Source: Flavobacterium segetis (GTDB taxonomy: Bacteria > Bacteroidota > Bacteroidia > Flavobacteriales > Flavobacteriaceae). Taken from it: a stretch of DNA of 64,000 bases. The stretch spans positions 62,001 through 126,000 of the forward strand of contig NZ_FQWE01000010.1 in assembly GCF_900129575.1 (NCBI RefSeq). The letters are read 5' to 3'. Shown in pieces: positions 27,946 to 37,478 of this stretch. Under the pieces are notes generated by a model, which worked only from the letters and a program-made list of their open reading frames with translations, searched no databases and was not told the DNA's origin. Every line of letters starts with the position of its first letter. The stretch's first letter is position 1. A program made the position numbers and the translations under genes.

Positions 27946-27983
27946 AAAAAACAAGGCTGTTAGAAGTAACAGCCTTGTTTTTT
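27946..27983. terminator. strong bidirectional terminator
   Basis: A perfect 12-bp core stem (ACAAGGCTGTTA at 27951-27962, TAACAGCCTTGT at 27967-27978) is flanked by A5 on the left and T6 on the right, between convergent genes. Confidence 0.85.
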
Positions 27984-28038
27984 ATAAATAGATATTCTAC
28001 TGTTACTTCAATTGAAGGTTAAATAAAGATAATAGTCT

Positions 28039-30174
28039 TTAAATTTCTTCAAAACTTCCCATTAATATTTCAATAATTTTTATCGCTGCTTCACTTATTT
28101 TTGTTCCCGGTCCAAAAACCGCTACGGCTCCAGCATCAAATAAAAATTGATAATCTTGAGCAGGGATAACACCTCCTACAACTACCATAATATCTTCTCT
28201 ACCGTATTTTTTGAGTTCTTCTATAACTTGCGGAACTAATGTTTTGTGTCCTGCTGCGAGTGACGATACTCCAAGAATGTGAACGTCATTTTCAACAGCT
28301 TGCTTGGCTGCTTCGGCAGGTGTTTGAAAAAGAGGACCTATGTCAACATCAAAACCAACATCAGCATAACCAGTAGCAACAACTTTAGCACCACGGTCGT
28401 GCCCGTCTTGGCCCATTTTTGCAATCATGATTCGTGGTCTACGGCCTTCTTGTTTTGCAAATTCATCAGCCATTAGTTTTGCTTTCTCAAAACTTTTATC
28501 GTCTTTTATCTCTTTGCTGTACACACCGCTAAAGGATTTAATTTGTGCTTTATATCTTCCAAATACTGTTTCTAGTGCGTCACTAATTTCTCCTAGAGTA
28601 GTTCTATTTCTTGCAGCTTCAACTGCTATGGCTAGCAAATTCCCCTCTCCAGTTTTAGCACAATGAATTAATTGCGCTAATGAATTTTTCACTTTTTCAG
28701 AATCTCTGGTTGCTTTTATTCGGTCTAATTGCTCTAATTGTTGTTTCCGAACCATCTGGTTGTCAACATCCAATATTTGTAAAGGATCTTCTTTTTCTAA
28801 ACGATATTTGTTTACACCTACAATAATATCTTGACCACTATCTATCCTAGCTTGTTTTCTAGCTGCAGCTTCCTCGATTCTAAGTTTTGGAATTCCCGAT
28901 TCAATAGCTTTTGTCATTCCACCCAACTCTTCTACTTCTTCGATCAATTTCCAAGCGCTCTCAGCAATTTCATTAGTTAAACTTTCTACATAATAACTTC
29001 CAGCCCAAGGATCGACAGTTTTAGTAATTTTAGTTTCTTCTTGCAAATATAGTTGCGTATTTCTTGCAATTCTAGCAGAAAAATCTGTTGGTAAGGCTAT
29101 TGCCTCATCTAGCGCATTGGTATGTAGCGATTGAGTTCCTCCAAAAGCCGCAGCAGTTGCCTCGATGCATGTTCGAGCTACATTGTTAAAAGGATCTTGT
29201 TCTGTTAAACTCCAACCCGATGTTTGGCAGTGAGTGCGCAGTGCTAAGGATTTATCGTCATTAGGCGCAAACTGTTTTACTAATTTTGCCCATATCATTC
29301 TTCCAGCACGCATTTTAGCAATTTCCATAAAGTGGTTCATTCCAATAGCCCAGAAAAAAGATAATCGCGGTGCGAATTCGTCAATTTTCATTCCTGTCGC
29401 AAGTCCTGTTCTTATGTATTCTAAACCATCAGCTAAGGTGTATGCTAATTCAATATCGGCGGTGGCTCCTGCTTCCTGCATGTGATAGCCAGAAATTGAA
29501 ATAGAATTAAATTTTGGCATATTTTTACTGGTATACTCAAAAATATCAGCTATAATCTTCATCGAGGGCGTTGGCGGATAAATGTATGTATTTCGCACCA
29601 TGAACTCTTTCAATATATCATTTTGTATTGTTCCAGAAAGTAATTCAGGTTTCACACCTTGTTCCTCGGCAGCAACGATATAGAAAGCCATGATTGGTAA
29701 AACAGCACCGTTCATAGTCATAGAAACAGACATTTCATCTAGCGGAATTTGGTCAAATAATACTTTCATATCTTCGACTGAATCAATTGCAACTCCAGCT
29801 TTCCCAACATCACCAACAACGCGTTCGTGATCAGAATCGTAACCGCGGTGAGTTGGTAAATCAAACGCGATTGAAAGTCCTTTTTGCCCTGCAGCTAAGT
29901 TTCTTCTATAAAAAGCGTTGCTTTCTTCAGCTGTAGAAAAACCTGCGTATTGTCGCACTGTCCAAGGGCGGCGAACGTACATTGTTGTATAAGGCCCACG
30001 TAAATTTGGCGCAAAGCCAGCTCCAAAATCAAGATGAGTTAGTTGTTCAATATCTTGCTCAGAATAGGTTGGTTTAAGTTCAATGCCTTCTGCGGTTAGA
30101 TAGCTTTTCTCTTCAGAAATTGATTTGCTATTGTCCTCCTGCTTTAACGTTAAGTGCTGTATGTCTTTTCTCAT
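28039..30174 (-). CDS. mutB: methylmalonyl-CoA mutase, large (catalytic) subunit
   Basis: A 711-residue adenosylcobalamin-dependent mutase subunit interconverting (R)-methylmalonyl-CoA and succinyl-CoA. The N-terminal TIM barrel has [19 protein letters not shown] near 61-79 and [19 protein letters not shown] near 325-343, both involved in CoA substrate binding. The C-terminal cobalamin domain carries the axial His motif DxHxxG in [11 protein letters not shown] near 595, followed by the family pattern ending [15 protein letters not shown]. It is the last gene of a minus-strand run after udk, a DivIC-like gene and the small subunit gene (57-bp gap). Confidence 0.96.
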   Translation of the reverse strand: MRKDIQHLTLKQEDNSKSISEEKSYLTAEGIELKPTYSEQDIEQLTHLDFGAGFAPNLRGPYTTMYVRRPWTVRQYAGFSTAEESNAFYRRNLAAGQKGLSIAFDLPTHRGYDSDHERVVGDVGKAGVAIDSVEDMKVLFDQIPLDEMSVSMTMNGAVLPIMAFYIVAAEEQGVKPELLSGTIQNDILKEFMVRNTYIYPPTPSMKIIADIFEYTSKNMPKFNSISISGYHMQEAGATADIELAYTLADGLEYIRTGLATGMKIDEFAPRLSFFWAIGMNHFMEIAKMRAGRMIWAKLVKQFAPNDDKSLALRTHCQTSGWSLTEQDPFNNVARTCIEATAAAFGGTQSLHTNALDEAIALPTDFSARIARNTQLYLQEETKITKTVDPWAGSYYVESLTNEIAESAWKLIEEVEELGGMTKAIESGIPKLRIEEAAARKQARIDSGQDIIVGVNKYRLEKEDPLQILDVDNQMVRKQQLEQLDRIKATRDSEKVKNSLAQLIHCAKTGEGNLLAIAVEAARNRTTLGEISDALETVFGRYKAQIKSFSGVYSKEIKDDKSFEKAKLMADEFAKQEGRRPRIMIAKMGQDGHDRGAKVVATGYADVGFDVDIGPLFQTPAEAAKQAVENDVHILGVSSLAAGHKTLVPQVIEELKKYGREDIMVVVGGVIPAQDYQFLFDAGAVAVFGPGTKISEAAIKIIEILMGSFEEI

Positions 30175-30231
30175 TATTTTATTTACAAATTATCCTTTTA
30201 TTGATAAATTTTTTATAAAAAGAATTTTATT

Positions 30232-31596
30232 TTATTCTAAGTTTAATCGTTCTTGCTCTATTTTTTCAGCTAAACGCTTTTCAATAATAGGAGTAATTAA
30301 TGTCTTTCTCGGATTTTTCTTTACAAACGGAAACAATTCAAGATCATGCTTCATTCGATCTTGTTTATTAGGATGCTTATTTGTACCTAGTAAAATTTCT
30401 TTTCCTGAATCGAATAAATTTTGCTCTGCTTCGGCGCTTTCTTGGATTTTTCTTTTAATAATTCCGTCATTAAGTTGTTTTAAGAAACTACCATTAGACT
30501 CAATTTCTTTAAATAAAACTAGTGCTTTTTCCGCCAGCTGATTAGTCAGGCTTTCAATATAGTAACTTCCGTCAGCAGGATTATTGACTTTGTCAAAATA
30601 GCTTTCATTTTTTAATATAAGCAATTGATTACGAGCAATTCGATCACCAAATTCGTTGTCTTTATGGTATAGAGCATCGTACGGTGAGTTTGCAATTGCA
30701 TCAGCACCGCCAAGAATTGCGCTCATACACTCTGTTGTAGTGCGCAGCATATTAATGTTGTAGTCGTAAAGTGTTTTGTTTCTTTTTGTAGGCGAAACAA
30801 TGATATTACATTCTAAATTATGATTGTATTCTTTAGCAACTAAGTTAAATAAAATCCGCAATGCTCGTAATTTTGCAATTTCAAAAAAGTAATTTGTACC
30901 CACTGCAACTTCAAAAACGATAGGTTTATTAATTGATTTTATCCTATTAAAGTATTCATTAGCTTGGCCTATGCTATAAGCAAGTTGCTGTACCATATTT
31001 GCTCCAGCATTTTGATACAAGGTTGCACTTATACTTATTAGAGAGATTGACTTTGTTTGTTTTGAAAGTATATTCAGCGTTTCAAAATTATTTTTTTCTT
31101 TAGTTGAAAACCAATTTCCGTCTTTCGCTAGTTGGCCAATTGGATCCAAATTACAAAAAATAATAGTTTTGTTCTTCTTAGCAAAAGTTTCAATTTTTTT
31201 AACGAAATCGATTGAAATAAAATTAAGATTGAAATAGATTGTAATATCATCTAACGGTAAATTTTCTAAAAGATTAATGACATCTATTGATTCATTGTCT
31301 ATAGAAAACCTCAGGCTTTCTGCTCCACGGCTTAAGGTATCTTTTGCTCGTTCAATAGATTTATCTACATCATAAACAAAGATATTTTGGCAAATTTTAA
31401 ATTTAGATGCATTTGTGGTGACTGAATACTTTTTATCGAATTCGTCCTTATGGTAAATGGGTTTTACTTGAATATCTTCAGGAGAATTCCAAACTAGGTT
31501 TTCATTATAATCAGCTCCCTTTAGTTCAAACTGAATTTTTTGTTTCCATTGTTTAGAGGATATTGGATCGAAATCATCGAATAGAGTAGTAGCCAT
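30232..31596 (-). CDS. mutA: methylmalonyl-CoA mutase, small subunit
   Basis: A 454-residue non-catalytic subunit of the heterodimeric mutase. It shares the barrel architecture of the large subunit (LVWNSPEDIQVKPIYHKDEF, VFEVAVGTNYFFEIAKLRAL, LRTTTECMSAILGGADAIA, NPADGSYYIESLTNQLAEKA). The protein stops shortly after the barrel and has no recognisable cobalamin-binding domain, not even the degenerate one found in subunits of about 620-640 residues. It overlaps nothing and sits 57 bp before the large subunit, implying joint expression. Confidence 0.92.
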   Translation of the reverse strand: MATTLFDDFDPISSKQWKQKIQFELKGADYNENLVWNSPEDIQVKPIYHKDEFDKKYSVTTNASKFKICQNIFVYDVDKSIERAKDTLSRGAESLRFSIDNESIDVINLLENLPLDDITIYFNLNFISIDFVKKIETFAKKNKTIIFCNLDPIGQLAKDGNWFSTKEKNNFETLNILSKQTKSISLISISATLYQNAGANMVQQLAYSIGQANEYFNRIKSINKPIVFEVAVGTNYFFEIAKLRALRILFNLVAKEYNHNLECNIIVSPTKRNKTLYDYNINMLRTTTECMSAILGGADAIANSPYDALYHKDNEFGDRIARNQLLILKNESYFDKVNNPADGSYYIESLTNQLAEKALVLFKEIESNGSFLKQLNDGIIKRKIQESAEAEQNLFDSGKEILLGTNKHPNKQDRMKHDLELFPFVKKNPRKTLITPIIEKRLAEKIEQERLNLE

Positions 31597-31634
31597 TTTA
31601 GTTGTAATTATGCAGTTTTAAATAATAATAAATA

Positions 31635-31964
31635 TTAGTTATTGCCTTGTTTAGTTGTGTCACTTTCAAATTCTATTATATAAATATCTTCGCTATCCTT
31701 TTTCATATAATATTTTTCTCGAGCATATTTTTCTATCTGTTCAGAGTTTTTTAATTGTTTAATATTCTTCTTATCTTTTTTTATTTCCTGCTGGTAGTAA
31801 GTCGCATTATCTTCTAAATCTTCAATTTGTTGATCTAATATACGATGATCAAAATAGGAGTAGTTATCAAGGAAAAGTATCCATGTAAAAAAAAATAAAA
31901 GCACCCAAACATACTTATTACTAACTAATTTGAACCAAGATTTATTTTTATATGGATTTTTCAT
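31635..31964 (-). CDS. septum formation initiator family protein (DivIC/FtsB-like)
   Basis: A 109-residue bitopic membrane protein of the divisome FtsB/DivIC family. One membrane segment (residues about 17-30, VWVLLFFFTWILFL) is followed by a short Leu/Ile heptad coiled coil (LDQQIEDLEDNATYYQQEIK, then KDKKNIKQLKNSEQIEKYAR). The signature EKYAREKYYMKKDSEDIYII follows, equivalent to the conserved ARE.Y...K..E block. It probably bridges FtsL/FtsQ-type proteins at the septum. It lies between udk and mutA in the same direction, a grouping seen in other Flavobacteria as far as I recall. Confidence 0.88.
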   Translation of the reverse strand: MKNPYKNKSWFKLVSNKYVWVLLFFFTWILFLDNYSYFDHRILDQQIEDLEDNATYYQQEIKKDKKNIKQLKNSEQIEKYAREKYYMKKDSEDIYIIEFESDTTKQGNN

Positions 31965-32143
31965 TTTTTTTCATTTTTGCCAATAATACCTATTCTTTAA
32001 TAGCGCCACTAATTAAGTAAGGTGCATTGAAACCATAATTATTTACACTATCTAACTAAAGATAGATTTGACGCGACAACCATACTAAATGACATACAGT
32101 ATTATTAATCTTAGATTCGTAGGTTTGAATTAACTATTAAAAA

Positions 32144-32752
32144 TCATAAAATTTTTTGATTTATTACAGCTCTTACAACATCTATGGCAACCGTATTGTA
32201 CTTGTCATTAGGAATTATAATATCAGCAAACGCTTTTGTAGGCTCAATAAATTGTTCATGCATCGGTTTTAAAGTTGTTTGATATCGATTTATTACTTCG
32301 TGCATGTCACGACCTCTTTCAGCGATATCGCGCTTCATCCTTCGAATTAATCTTTCGTCAGAATCAGCATGAACGTAAATTTTTACATCAAATAAGTCTC
32401 TTAATTCAGGATTTGCTAAAATCAAAATTCCCTCAACTATCATCACCTTTCTAGGATGTGTAAAAACCGTATCATCAGTTCTATTATGAGTAACAAAGGA
32501 ATATACAGGTTGATGAATATTATTTCCTTTTTTTAATTCCTTTAAATGTCCAACTAAAAGCTCAAAATCAATAGCTCTAGGATGATCAAAGTTAATTAAA
32601 GCTCGCTCATCAAATGATAGACCATGATTTTCTTTATAATAGGAGTCTTGAGAAATAATTCCAACCTCTGTTTGAGGCAATTCATTCATAATTTGATGTA
32701 CAACGGTTGTTTTACCGCTTCCCGTACCACCTGCAATTCCAATAATGAGCAT
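32144..32752 (-). CDS. udk: uridine kinase
   Basis: A 202-residue P-loop kinase that phosphorylates uridine and cytidine to UMP and CMP in pyrimidine salvage. The Walker A motif GGTGSGKT is at 8-15. Family blocks include QDSYYKENHGLSFDERALIN, FDHPRAIDFELL and KVMIVEGILIL (Walker B region), plus RLIRRMKRDIAERGRDMHEV, the lid region. Length is typical (about 200-210). It is first of the minus-strand run leading to the mutase genes, with a TAnnTTTG element upstream. Confidence 0.95.
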   Translation of the reverse strand: MLIIGIAGGTGSGKTTVVHQIMNELPQTEVGIISQDSYYKENHGLSFDERALINFDHPRAIDFELLVGHLKELKKGNNIHQPVYSFVTHNRTDDTVFTHPRKVMIVEGILILANPELRDLFDVKIYVHADSDERLIRRMKRDIAERGRDMHEVINRYQTTLKPMHEQFIEPTKAFADIIIPNDKYNTVAIDVVRAVINQKIL

Positions 32753-32779
32753 AAAATTCTTATTGTGTTAATATAAATA

Positions 32780-32787
32780 CAAAAGTA
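32780..32787 (-). promoter_or_regulatory. putative -7 promoter element of udk transcript
   Basis: The minus strand reads TACTTTTG (TAnnTTTG), 28 nt before the udk start codon. Confidence 0.5.
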
Positions 32788-32898
32788 GGGATTTAATCTG
32801 CAGTGAATTTTATTTTAGTAGAATATTTGCTAGTGTAATATATTTATTGATCACTATTGACAAACATTATTTACCTTTAGGTTTTAAAAATTAGAAAA

Positions 32899-33477
32899 GT
32901 GTATTTCCAAATCAACAAGAATATAGAGCGCTATGTATCTTTCAATCTAGATGAATTAAAGATTTTTAATTCTCTTTTAGAATATAGTGTTGTTCCTAAG
33001 AAAACTATTCTACTTCATGAAGGCGAAATATGTAAATTTGAAGCTTTTGTAATCAAAGGGTGCGTGCGGAAATATTATATTGATACGAATGGGTTAGAAG
33101 TAATTCTTCAGTTTGCTATCGAAAATGCTTGGATTAGTGATATTTCGTTTAGCATTTATGAAAAAAATCCAAGTAGAGTTTATATAGAAACCTTAGAGGA
33201 TTGCCAATTATTCCTATTTAACCCAGAAAGTAAAGAAGAATTGTTCAGCAAAGCACCAAAATTTGAACGCGCCTTTCGAATTTTAATGCAACGCAGTTTA
33301 GCAGCAACGCAAGATCGTTTATTCAACACTATTTCTAAAACTGCAACAGAAAAATACGTTGAATTTCTTGAACAATATCCAGCACTTCCACAACGAGTTG
33401 TGCAGCATTATATCGCTTCTTATTTGGGTATTTCACCTGAATTTCTTAGTAAAATTAGAAAAAAAATGGCAAAATAA
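32899..33477 (+). CDS. Crp/Fnr-family transcriptional regulator
   Basis: A 192-residue regulator with an N-terminal cyclic-nucleotide-binding-like beta-barrel (residues about 20-120; KKTILLHEGEICKFEAFVIK, GCVRKYYIDTNGLEVILQFA) and a C-terminal helix-turn-helix (QHYIASYLGISPEFLSKIRK). The start is a GTG at 32899; no in-frame ATG precedes the barrel. The Arg/Glu phosphate-binding motif of true CRP is not evident and there are no Fnr cysteines, so the effector is unknown. It reads toward the pirin and YceI genes 90 bp downstream, which it may control. Confidence 0.88.
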   Translation: MYFQINKNIERYVSFNLDELKIFNSLLEYSVVPKKTILLHEGEICKFEAFVIKGCVRKYYIDTNGLEVILQFAIENAWISDISFSIYEKNPSRVYIETLEDCQLFLFNPESKEELFSKAPKFERAFRILMQRSLAATQDRLFNTISKTATEKYVEFLEQYPALPQRVVQHYIASYLGISPEFLSKIRKKMAK

Positions 33478-33568
33478 TATTTGTCATTTATTTTATTTCT
33501 TGTCCTAGTTCAATGCAATTGCTTTTCTTTTGGCTCAATTTTGTACCATAGAAATATAGCAATAGAAA

Positions 33569-34321
33569 ATGGAGAATATCAACAGTTTACAAGATCAGAA
33601 ATCAAGTCATTATATTTTACACAAAGCGAATACTCGCGGGCATGCTGATCATGGCTGGTTAGAATCGTATCATACTTTTAGTTTTGCCAATTATCAAAAT
33701 AACGACCGCATGAACTTTGGTGTGTTGCGAGTATTAAATGATGACAGGGTAAATCAAGGAATGGGTTTTGGAAAACATCCACATGATAACATGGAAATTA
33801 TTTCTATTCCTCTCGAAGGGGATTTAGAGCATCAAGATAGTATGGGAAACACCACGGTTATCAAAGAAGGTGATATCCAAATTATGAGTGCCGGAACAGG
33901 TATTTTCCATAGTGAGAAAAATAAGAATCACAATCAATTTGTTAAGTTCTTGCAGATTTGGGTTTATCCAAATAAAAAAAATGTAACTCCGCGTTACGAT
34001 CAAATTTCGCTTGATCTAAAAGATCGACGGAATAAACTGCAGCAAATTTTATCTCCTAATTCAAATGATCAAGGCGTTTGGATTCATCAAGATGCTTGGT
34101 TTCATATCGGAAGATTTGATAAAGCGTTCTCAAGCAGTTATCAATTAAAAAAAGCAGGAAACGGAATTTATGCTTTTGTTCTGAAAGGTGATTTTACAAT
34201 AGGAGAAATTAAGTTAAATGAACGTGATGGGTTAGGAATTTGGAATACAGATTCGATAAAAGTAATTGCTAATTCAGATGAGGCAGAAATTTTGATAATG
34301 GAAGTACCGATGGAATTATAA
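33569..34321 (+). CDS. pirin family protein
   Basis: A 250-residue double-cupin protein. The N-terminal cupin has the metal site: FGKHPHDNMEI near 69-79 and LEHQDSMGN near 91-99 give the His-His-His-Glu type set. A conserved SAGTGIFHSEKNKN block follows at about 110-123. Some pirins act as quercetin dioxygenases and others as redox-responsive cofactors, so a precise role is not assigned. The protein starts MENINSLQDQ and has no signal peptide (cytosolic). It lies between a Crp-type regulator and a YceI gene (35 bp downstream). Confidence 0.92.
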   Translation: MENINSLQDQKSSHYILHKANTRGHADHGWLESYHTFSFANYQNNDRMNFGVLRVLNDDRVNQGMGFGKHPHDNMEIISIPLEGDLEHQDSMGNTTVIKEGDIQIMSAGTGIFHSEKNKNHNQFVKFLQIWVYPNKKNVTPRYDQISLDLKDRRNKLQQILSPNSNDQGVWIHQDAWFHIGRFDKAFSSSYQLKKAGNGIYAFVLKGDFTIGEIKLNERDGLGIWNTDSIKVIANSDEAEILIMEVPMEL

Positions 34322-34356
34322 TCTAAATAATTATAATCAATTTAAACCATAAAATT

Positions 34357-34887
34357 ATGTCAACAACAAAATGGATAATAGATCCAACTCATTCAGAAAT
34401 TGGTTTTAAAGTGAAACACATGATGTTCACTAATATTTCAGGTAAGTTCACGAAATTTGATGCGTCAATTGAATCAGATACTATTGATTTTGAAAATGCT
34501 AAAATTGAATTTACAGGAGCAATTGATTCTATTTCTACTGGTAATGCCGATAGAGATAAGCACTTAATAAGTCCTGACTTTTTTGATTCAGCACAGTTTC
34601 CTGAAATTAAATTTACTGCAACATCATTTACAAAAATAAATGATGGTAAATACGATTTAATAGGTGATTTAAGCATGCATGGAGTAACTCAATCTATAAA
34701 AATGCCTACAGAATTTAGTGGATTAATGACGGATCCTTGGGGAAATACTAAGTGAGCTTTTTCATTAGAAGGAAAAATTAATAGAAAAGATTGGGGATTA
34801 AACTGGAATTCAGCACTTGAAACTGGAGGAGTTTTGGTTGGAGAAGAAGTGCGTTTGATAATTGAATTACAATTTGTCAAACAATAA
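34357..34887 (+). pseudogene. YceI family protein gene interrupted by an in-frame TGA
   Basis: Codons 1-132 encode a YceI-type lipocalin-like domain (MSTTKWIIDPTHSEIGFKVK, then HLISPDFFDSAQFPEIKF) up to DPWGNTK. A TGA at 34753-34755 then ends the frame. The same frame continues past it for 43 codons (AFSLEGKINRKDWGLNWNSA, then LETGGVLVGEEVRLIIELQ) to TAA at 34885-34887, which is exactly the missing family C-terminus. A single base change therefore explains the break. Intact members (about 175 residues) bind isoprenoid lipids. As it stands a 132-residue product lacking the last strands is expected, unless the stop is a sequencing error or is read through. Confidence 0.85.
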
Positions 34888-34962
34888 TGAACCATACAAA
34901 AATAGTAAAATTGAAGCCATAACAATAACCTAATAGTCGTATTAGAGTTTTTTATAAAATTT

Positions 34963-35001
34963 AAAACTCCCCAAATAATAACTCATTATTTGGGGAGTTT
35001 T
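34963..35001. terminator. strong bidirectional terminator
   Basis: A perfect 17-bp stem (34963-34979 with 34985-35001, GC-rich core CTCCCC/GGGGAG) and a 5-nt loop AACTC, with A4 on one side and T run on the other. It separates the converging YceI and SDR genes. Confidence 0.9.
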
Positions 35002-35026
35002 TATATGTGACGTTCCCTTATTAATC

Positions 35027-35908
35027 TTATTTGTTCTTTTTTGCTTTAATCATCATTTCTAATTGATCCCAAAGTTCTTCAGGAATGGCCTCTAAAAGAT
35101 TGAATTGTCCAGCACCTTTTAGCCATTCTCCACCATCGATAACGACAACTTCTCCGTTTATGTAAGCTGAAAAGTCAGACACTAAATAGGCTGCTAAGTT
35201 GGCTAATTCTTGATGATCACCCACTCGTTTCACTGGTACTTTTTTAGCCATATCAAATTTCTCGGCTAGATCTCCCGGTAATAATCTATCCCAAGCGCCT
35301 TTGGTTGGAAATGGTCCTGGTGCAATTGCATTTGTACGAATGCCATATTTAGCCCACTCTACAGCAAGGCTTCGTGTCATGGCTAAAACTCCAGCTTTTG
35401 CAGTAGCGCTAGGAACTACGTATGCTGAACCAGTCCAAGCGTAGGTAGTTACTATGTTCAAAACTGTTGATGATTTTTGTTTAGTGTCAATCCAATGTTT
35501 TCCAAAAGCAAGTGTACAGTTTTTTGTGCCTTTCAAAACAATATCAATTACGGTATCAAATGCATTAGCAGATAACCGCTCAGTTGGAGAGATAAAATTT
35601 CCGGCGGCATTGTTAAGTAAAACATCAACTTTTCCAAAGGTTTTCAAAACTTCCTGAAGCATATTTTCTACCTCTGTATAATGACGAACATCACATTGAA
35701 TGGGAAGACAAGTTCCTCCAGTTTCTGATTCTAATTCTATTGCAGTATTTTTAAGTTTTTCTAAATCTCTCGAAGTTATGGCAACTTGCGCACCTAATTC
35801 TAAAAAATATTTAGTCATTGCTTTTCCTAAACCGCTTCCGCCGCCTGTTACTACAATTACTTTTCCTTTTAGCGCATCGTCTCGTAACATCTTATCTGTA
35901 TAACTCAT
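35027..35908 (-). CDS. SDR family oxidoreductase, 2,4-dienoyl-CoA reductase-like
   Basis: A 293-residue short-chain dehydrogenase. The cofactor motif TGGGSGLGKAM is near residues 21-31 and LLNNAAGNFISP near 110. The catalytic region reads AYVVPSATAKAGVLAMTRSL: the residue four before Lys is Ser rather than Tyr, as in NADPH-dependent 2,4-dienoyl-CoA reductases, which use an upstream Tyr instead. The tail NGEVVVIDGGEWLKGAGQFN also fits that group. A role in degrading unsaturated fatty acids is therefore likely but inferred. It is a single gene with its own terminator. Confidence 0.85.
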   Translation of the reverse strand: MSYTDKMLRDDALKGKVIVVTGGGSGLGKAMTKYFLELGAQVAITSRDLEKLKNTAIELESETGGTCLPIQCDVRHYTEVENMLQEVLKTFGKVDVLLNNAAGNFISPTERLSANAFDTVIDIVLKGTKNCTLAFGKHWIDTKQKSSTVLNIVTTYAWTGSAYVVPSATAKAGVLAMTRSLAVEWAKYGIRTNAIAPGPFPTKGAWDRLLPGDLAEKFDMAKKVPVKRVGDHQELANLAAYLVSDFSAYINGEVVVIDGGEWLKGAGQFNLLEAIPEELWDQLEMMIKAKKNK

Positions 35909-36174
35909 AATATTTATTTTTATTCGTAAATATAGGGAATAAAAATACTATGCACGCATAATAAAATTAAATTTCAATGAGGTGAAATTTTATAATTTTT
36001 GCAAATTCGTTTATGAACGAAGATTAATTAGAGATTATTTATGCCATTACTCTAATGAAAAATAGATTATTGAGCTGATGTGAGTTGTCTTTTGACCAAG
36101 AAACTAATAGCTTAAAAATAAATTACTTAATTATTAAAGTCAAGTTCCTATAAAAAAACTCATCATTGCAAAAG

Positions 36175-36897
36175 TTACATTTTGTGAATGATGAAAATGG
36201 TGGGACGTTTGTGTAGATCAATAGTTTCTTTTTTCCAAGAAGCAATTTTTTTTGTTTTAATGTACTCTGTAGGTAAGGTAATATCAGTAGCAATACAAAG
36301 ATGAGTTTCTGGATGGAGCGTTTGAAGTAAATCTTCTAATAATTTATTATTTCGATACGGAGTTTCGATAAAAATTTGTGATTGATTTTTTTCGAATGAT
36401 ACTCTTTCTAATGTTTTAAAACTGGCTTTTTTTTCGTCTTTTTCTATGGGAAGGTAACCATGAAAAGTGAAACTTTGACCATTCATTCCAGATGCCATCA
36501 TTGCCAAAAGTATTGACGAAGGTCCCACTAACGGAATAACTTGAATTCCTCGATCGTGTGCTAGTTTAACAATAACAGCACCAGGATCAGCAACTCCAGG
36601 ACAGCCTGCTTCACTCATTAAACCCATATTGATCCCCGCTAACAACGGTTTTATGAAGTCTAAATGTTCTTTAATTTCAGTATGTTTGTTTAATACAAAA
36701 AGTTTTAATTCTGACTGTTTTTTCTCAGGATTAACTTCTTTTATCGATTTTCTAGCAGTTTTATCATTTTCAACAATATAATAATCAATAAAATCAATAC
36801 TACGTTTAACGGTTTGTGGTAAAACATCCATAGGATTGCAATCTCCCATTGTTGTTGGGATTAAATAAAGTTTTCCTAAAACAGTATTTGATTTCAT
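36175..36897 (-). CDS. SAM-dependent methyltransferase, RsmI/tetrapyrrole methylase family
   Basis: A 240-residue protein of the tetrapyrrole methylase superfamily, closest in layout to RsmI, which 2'-O-methylates C1402 of 16S rRNA. Matching segments are GKLYLIPTTMGD near the start, GLMSEAGCPGVADPGAVIVK at about 92-111, VIPLVGPSSILLAMMASG and SFTFHGYLPIEKDEK. It is shorter than typical RsmI (about 280) and its first SAM-loop differs, so it may be a paralogue with another target. It lies downstream of the tyrosine phosphatase and dnaA genes on the same strand. Confidence 0.8.
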   Translation of the reverse strand: MKSNTVLGKLYLIPTTMGDCNPMDVLPQTVKRSIDFIDYYIVENDKTARKSIKEVNPEKKQSELKLFVLNKHTEIKEHLDFIKPLLAGINMGLMSEAGCPGVADPGAVIVKLAHDRGIQVIPLVGPSSILLAMMASGMNGQSFTFHGYLPIEKDEKKASFKTLERVSFEKNQSQIFIETPYRNNKLLEDLLQTLHPETHLCIATDITLPTEYIKTKKIASWKKETIDLHKRPTIFIIHKM

Positions 36898-37003
36898 ATG
36901 GATTATTTATGGTGGTAGTTATTTTTGATCGTTAGATTTCACTGACGGTAAATAAATCGAGATAATTTAACTTAAAAAATTTACTAAATTATAAAGTCGA
37001 AGA

Positions 37004-37471
37004 CTAGGAATACTTTTTTATAAGTTTTGTTGATATCACATCGCAAACTTCATCTAGCATATTATAAACAATTTCAAATCCATTAGTTAAACCAAAATAA
37101 GGATCAGGTACATCCACTTTTTCGTTTGGAAATAATTCATCCAAAATTAATTTGACCTTATCTTTGTGGTCTTGTGTTTGTGCTAGCTCTAAAACATTAT
37201 TATAATTAGAGCTATCCATTACATAAATATAATCGTAAGCATCAAAATCAGTTGTATTGAATTGACGACCTTTTTGATTGGAAATATTTATATTATTGTT
37301 TTTTGCAACAGCTATCGAGCGGTCGTCAGGCGAATGGCCAATATGCCAATCTCCCGTTCCTGCTGAATCAACTTTAAATTTTTCTGCTGGAAGTTTTGAG
37401 GCTAATATTCCCTCTGCCAATGGAGAACGGCAAATATTTCCTAAACAAACCATTAAAATTTTTATGGACAT
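37004..37471 (-). CDS. low molecular weight protein-tyrosine phosphatase
   Basis: A 155-residue phosphatase. The active-site P-loop C-x5-R-S is at residues 9-16 (CLGNICRS), and the general-acid Asp lies in the DPYFG block near residue 122. Length and order match the family. Bacterial members dephosphorylate tyrosine kinases or small arylphosphates. It starts 7 bp after the dnaA stop, so the two are very probably cotranscribed. Confidence 0.94.
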   Translation of the reverse strand: MSIKILMVCLGNICRSPLAEGILASKLPAEKFKVDSAGTGDWHIGHSPDDRSIAVAKNNNINISNQKGRQFNTTDFDAYDYIYVMDSSNYNNVLELAQTQDHKDKVKLILDELFPNEKVDVPDPYFGLTNGFEIVYNMLDEVCDVISTKLIKKYS

Positions 37472-37478
37472 GATGCGC

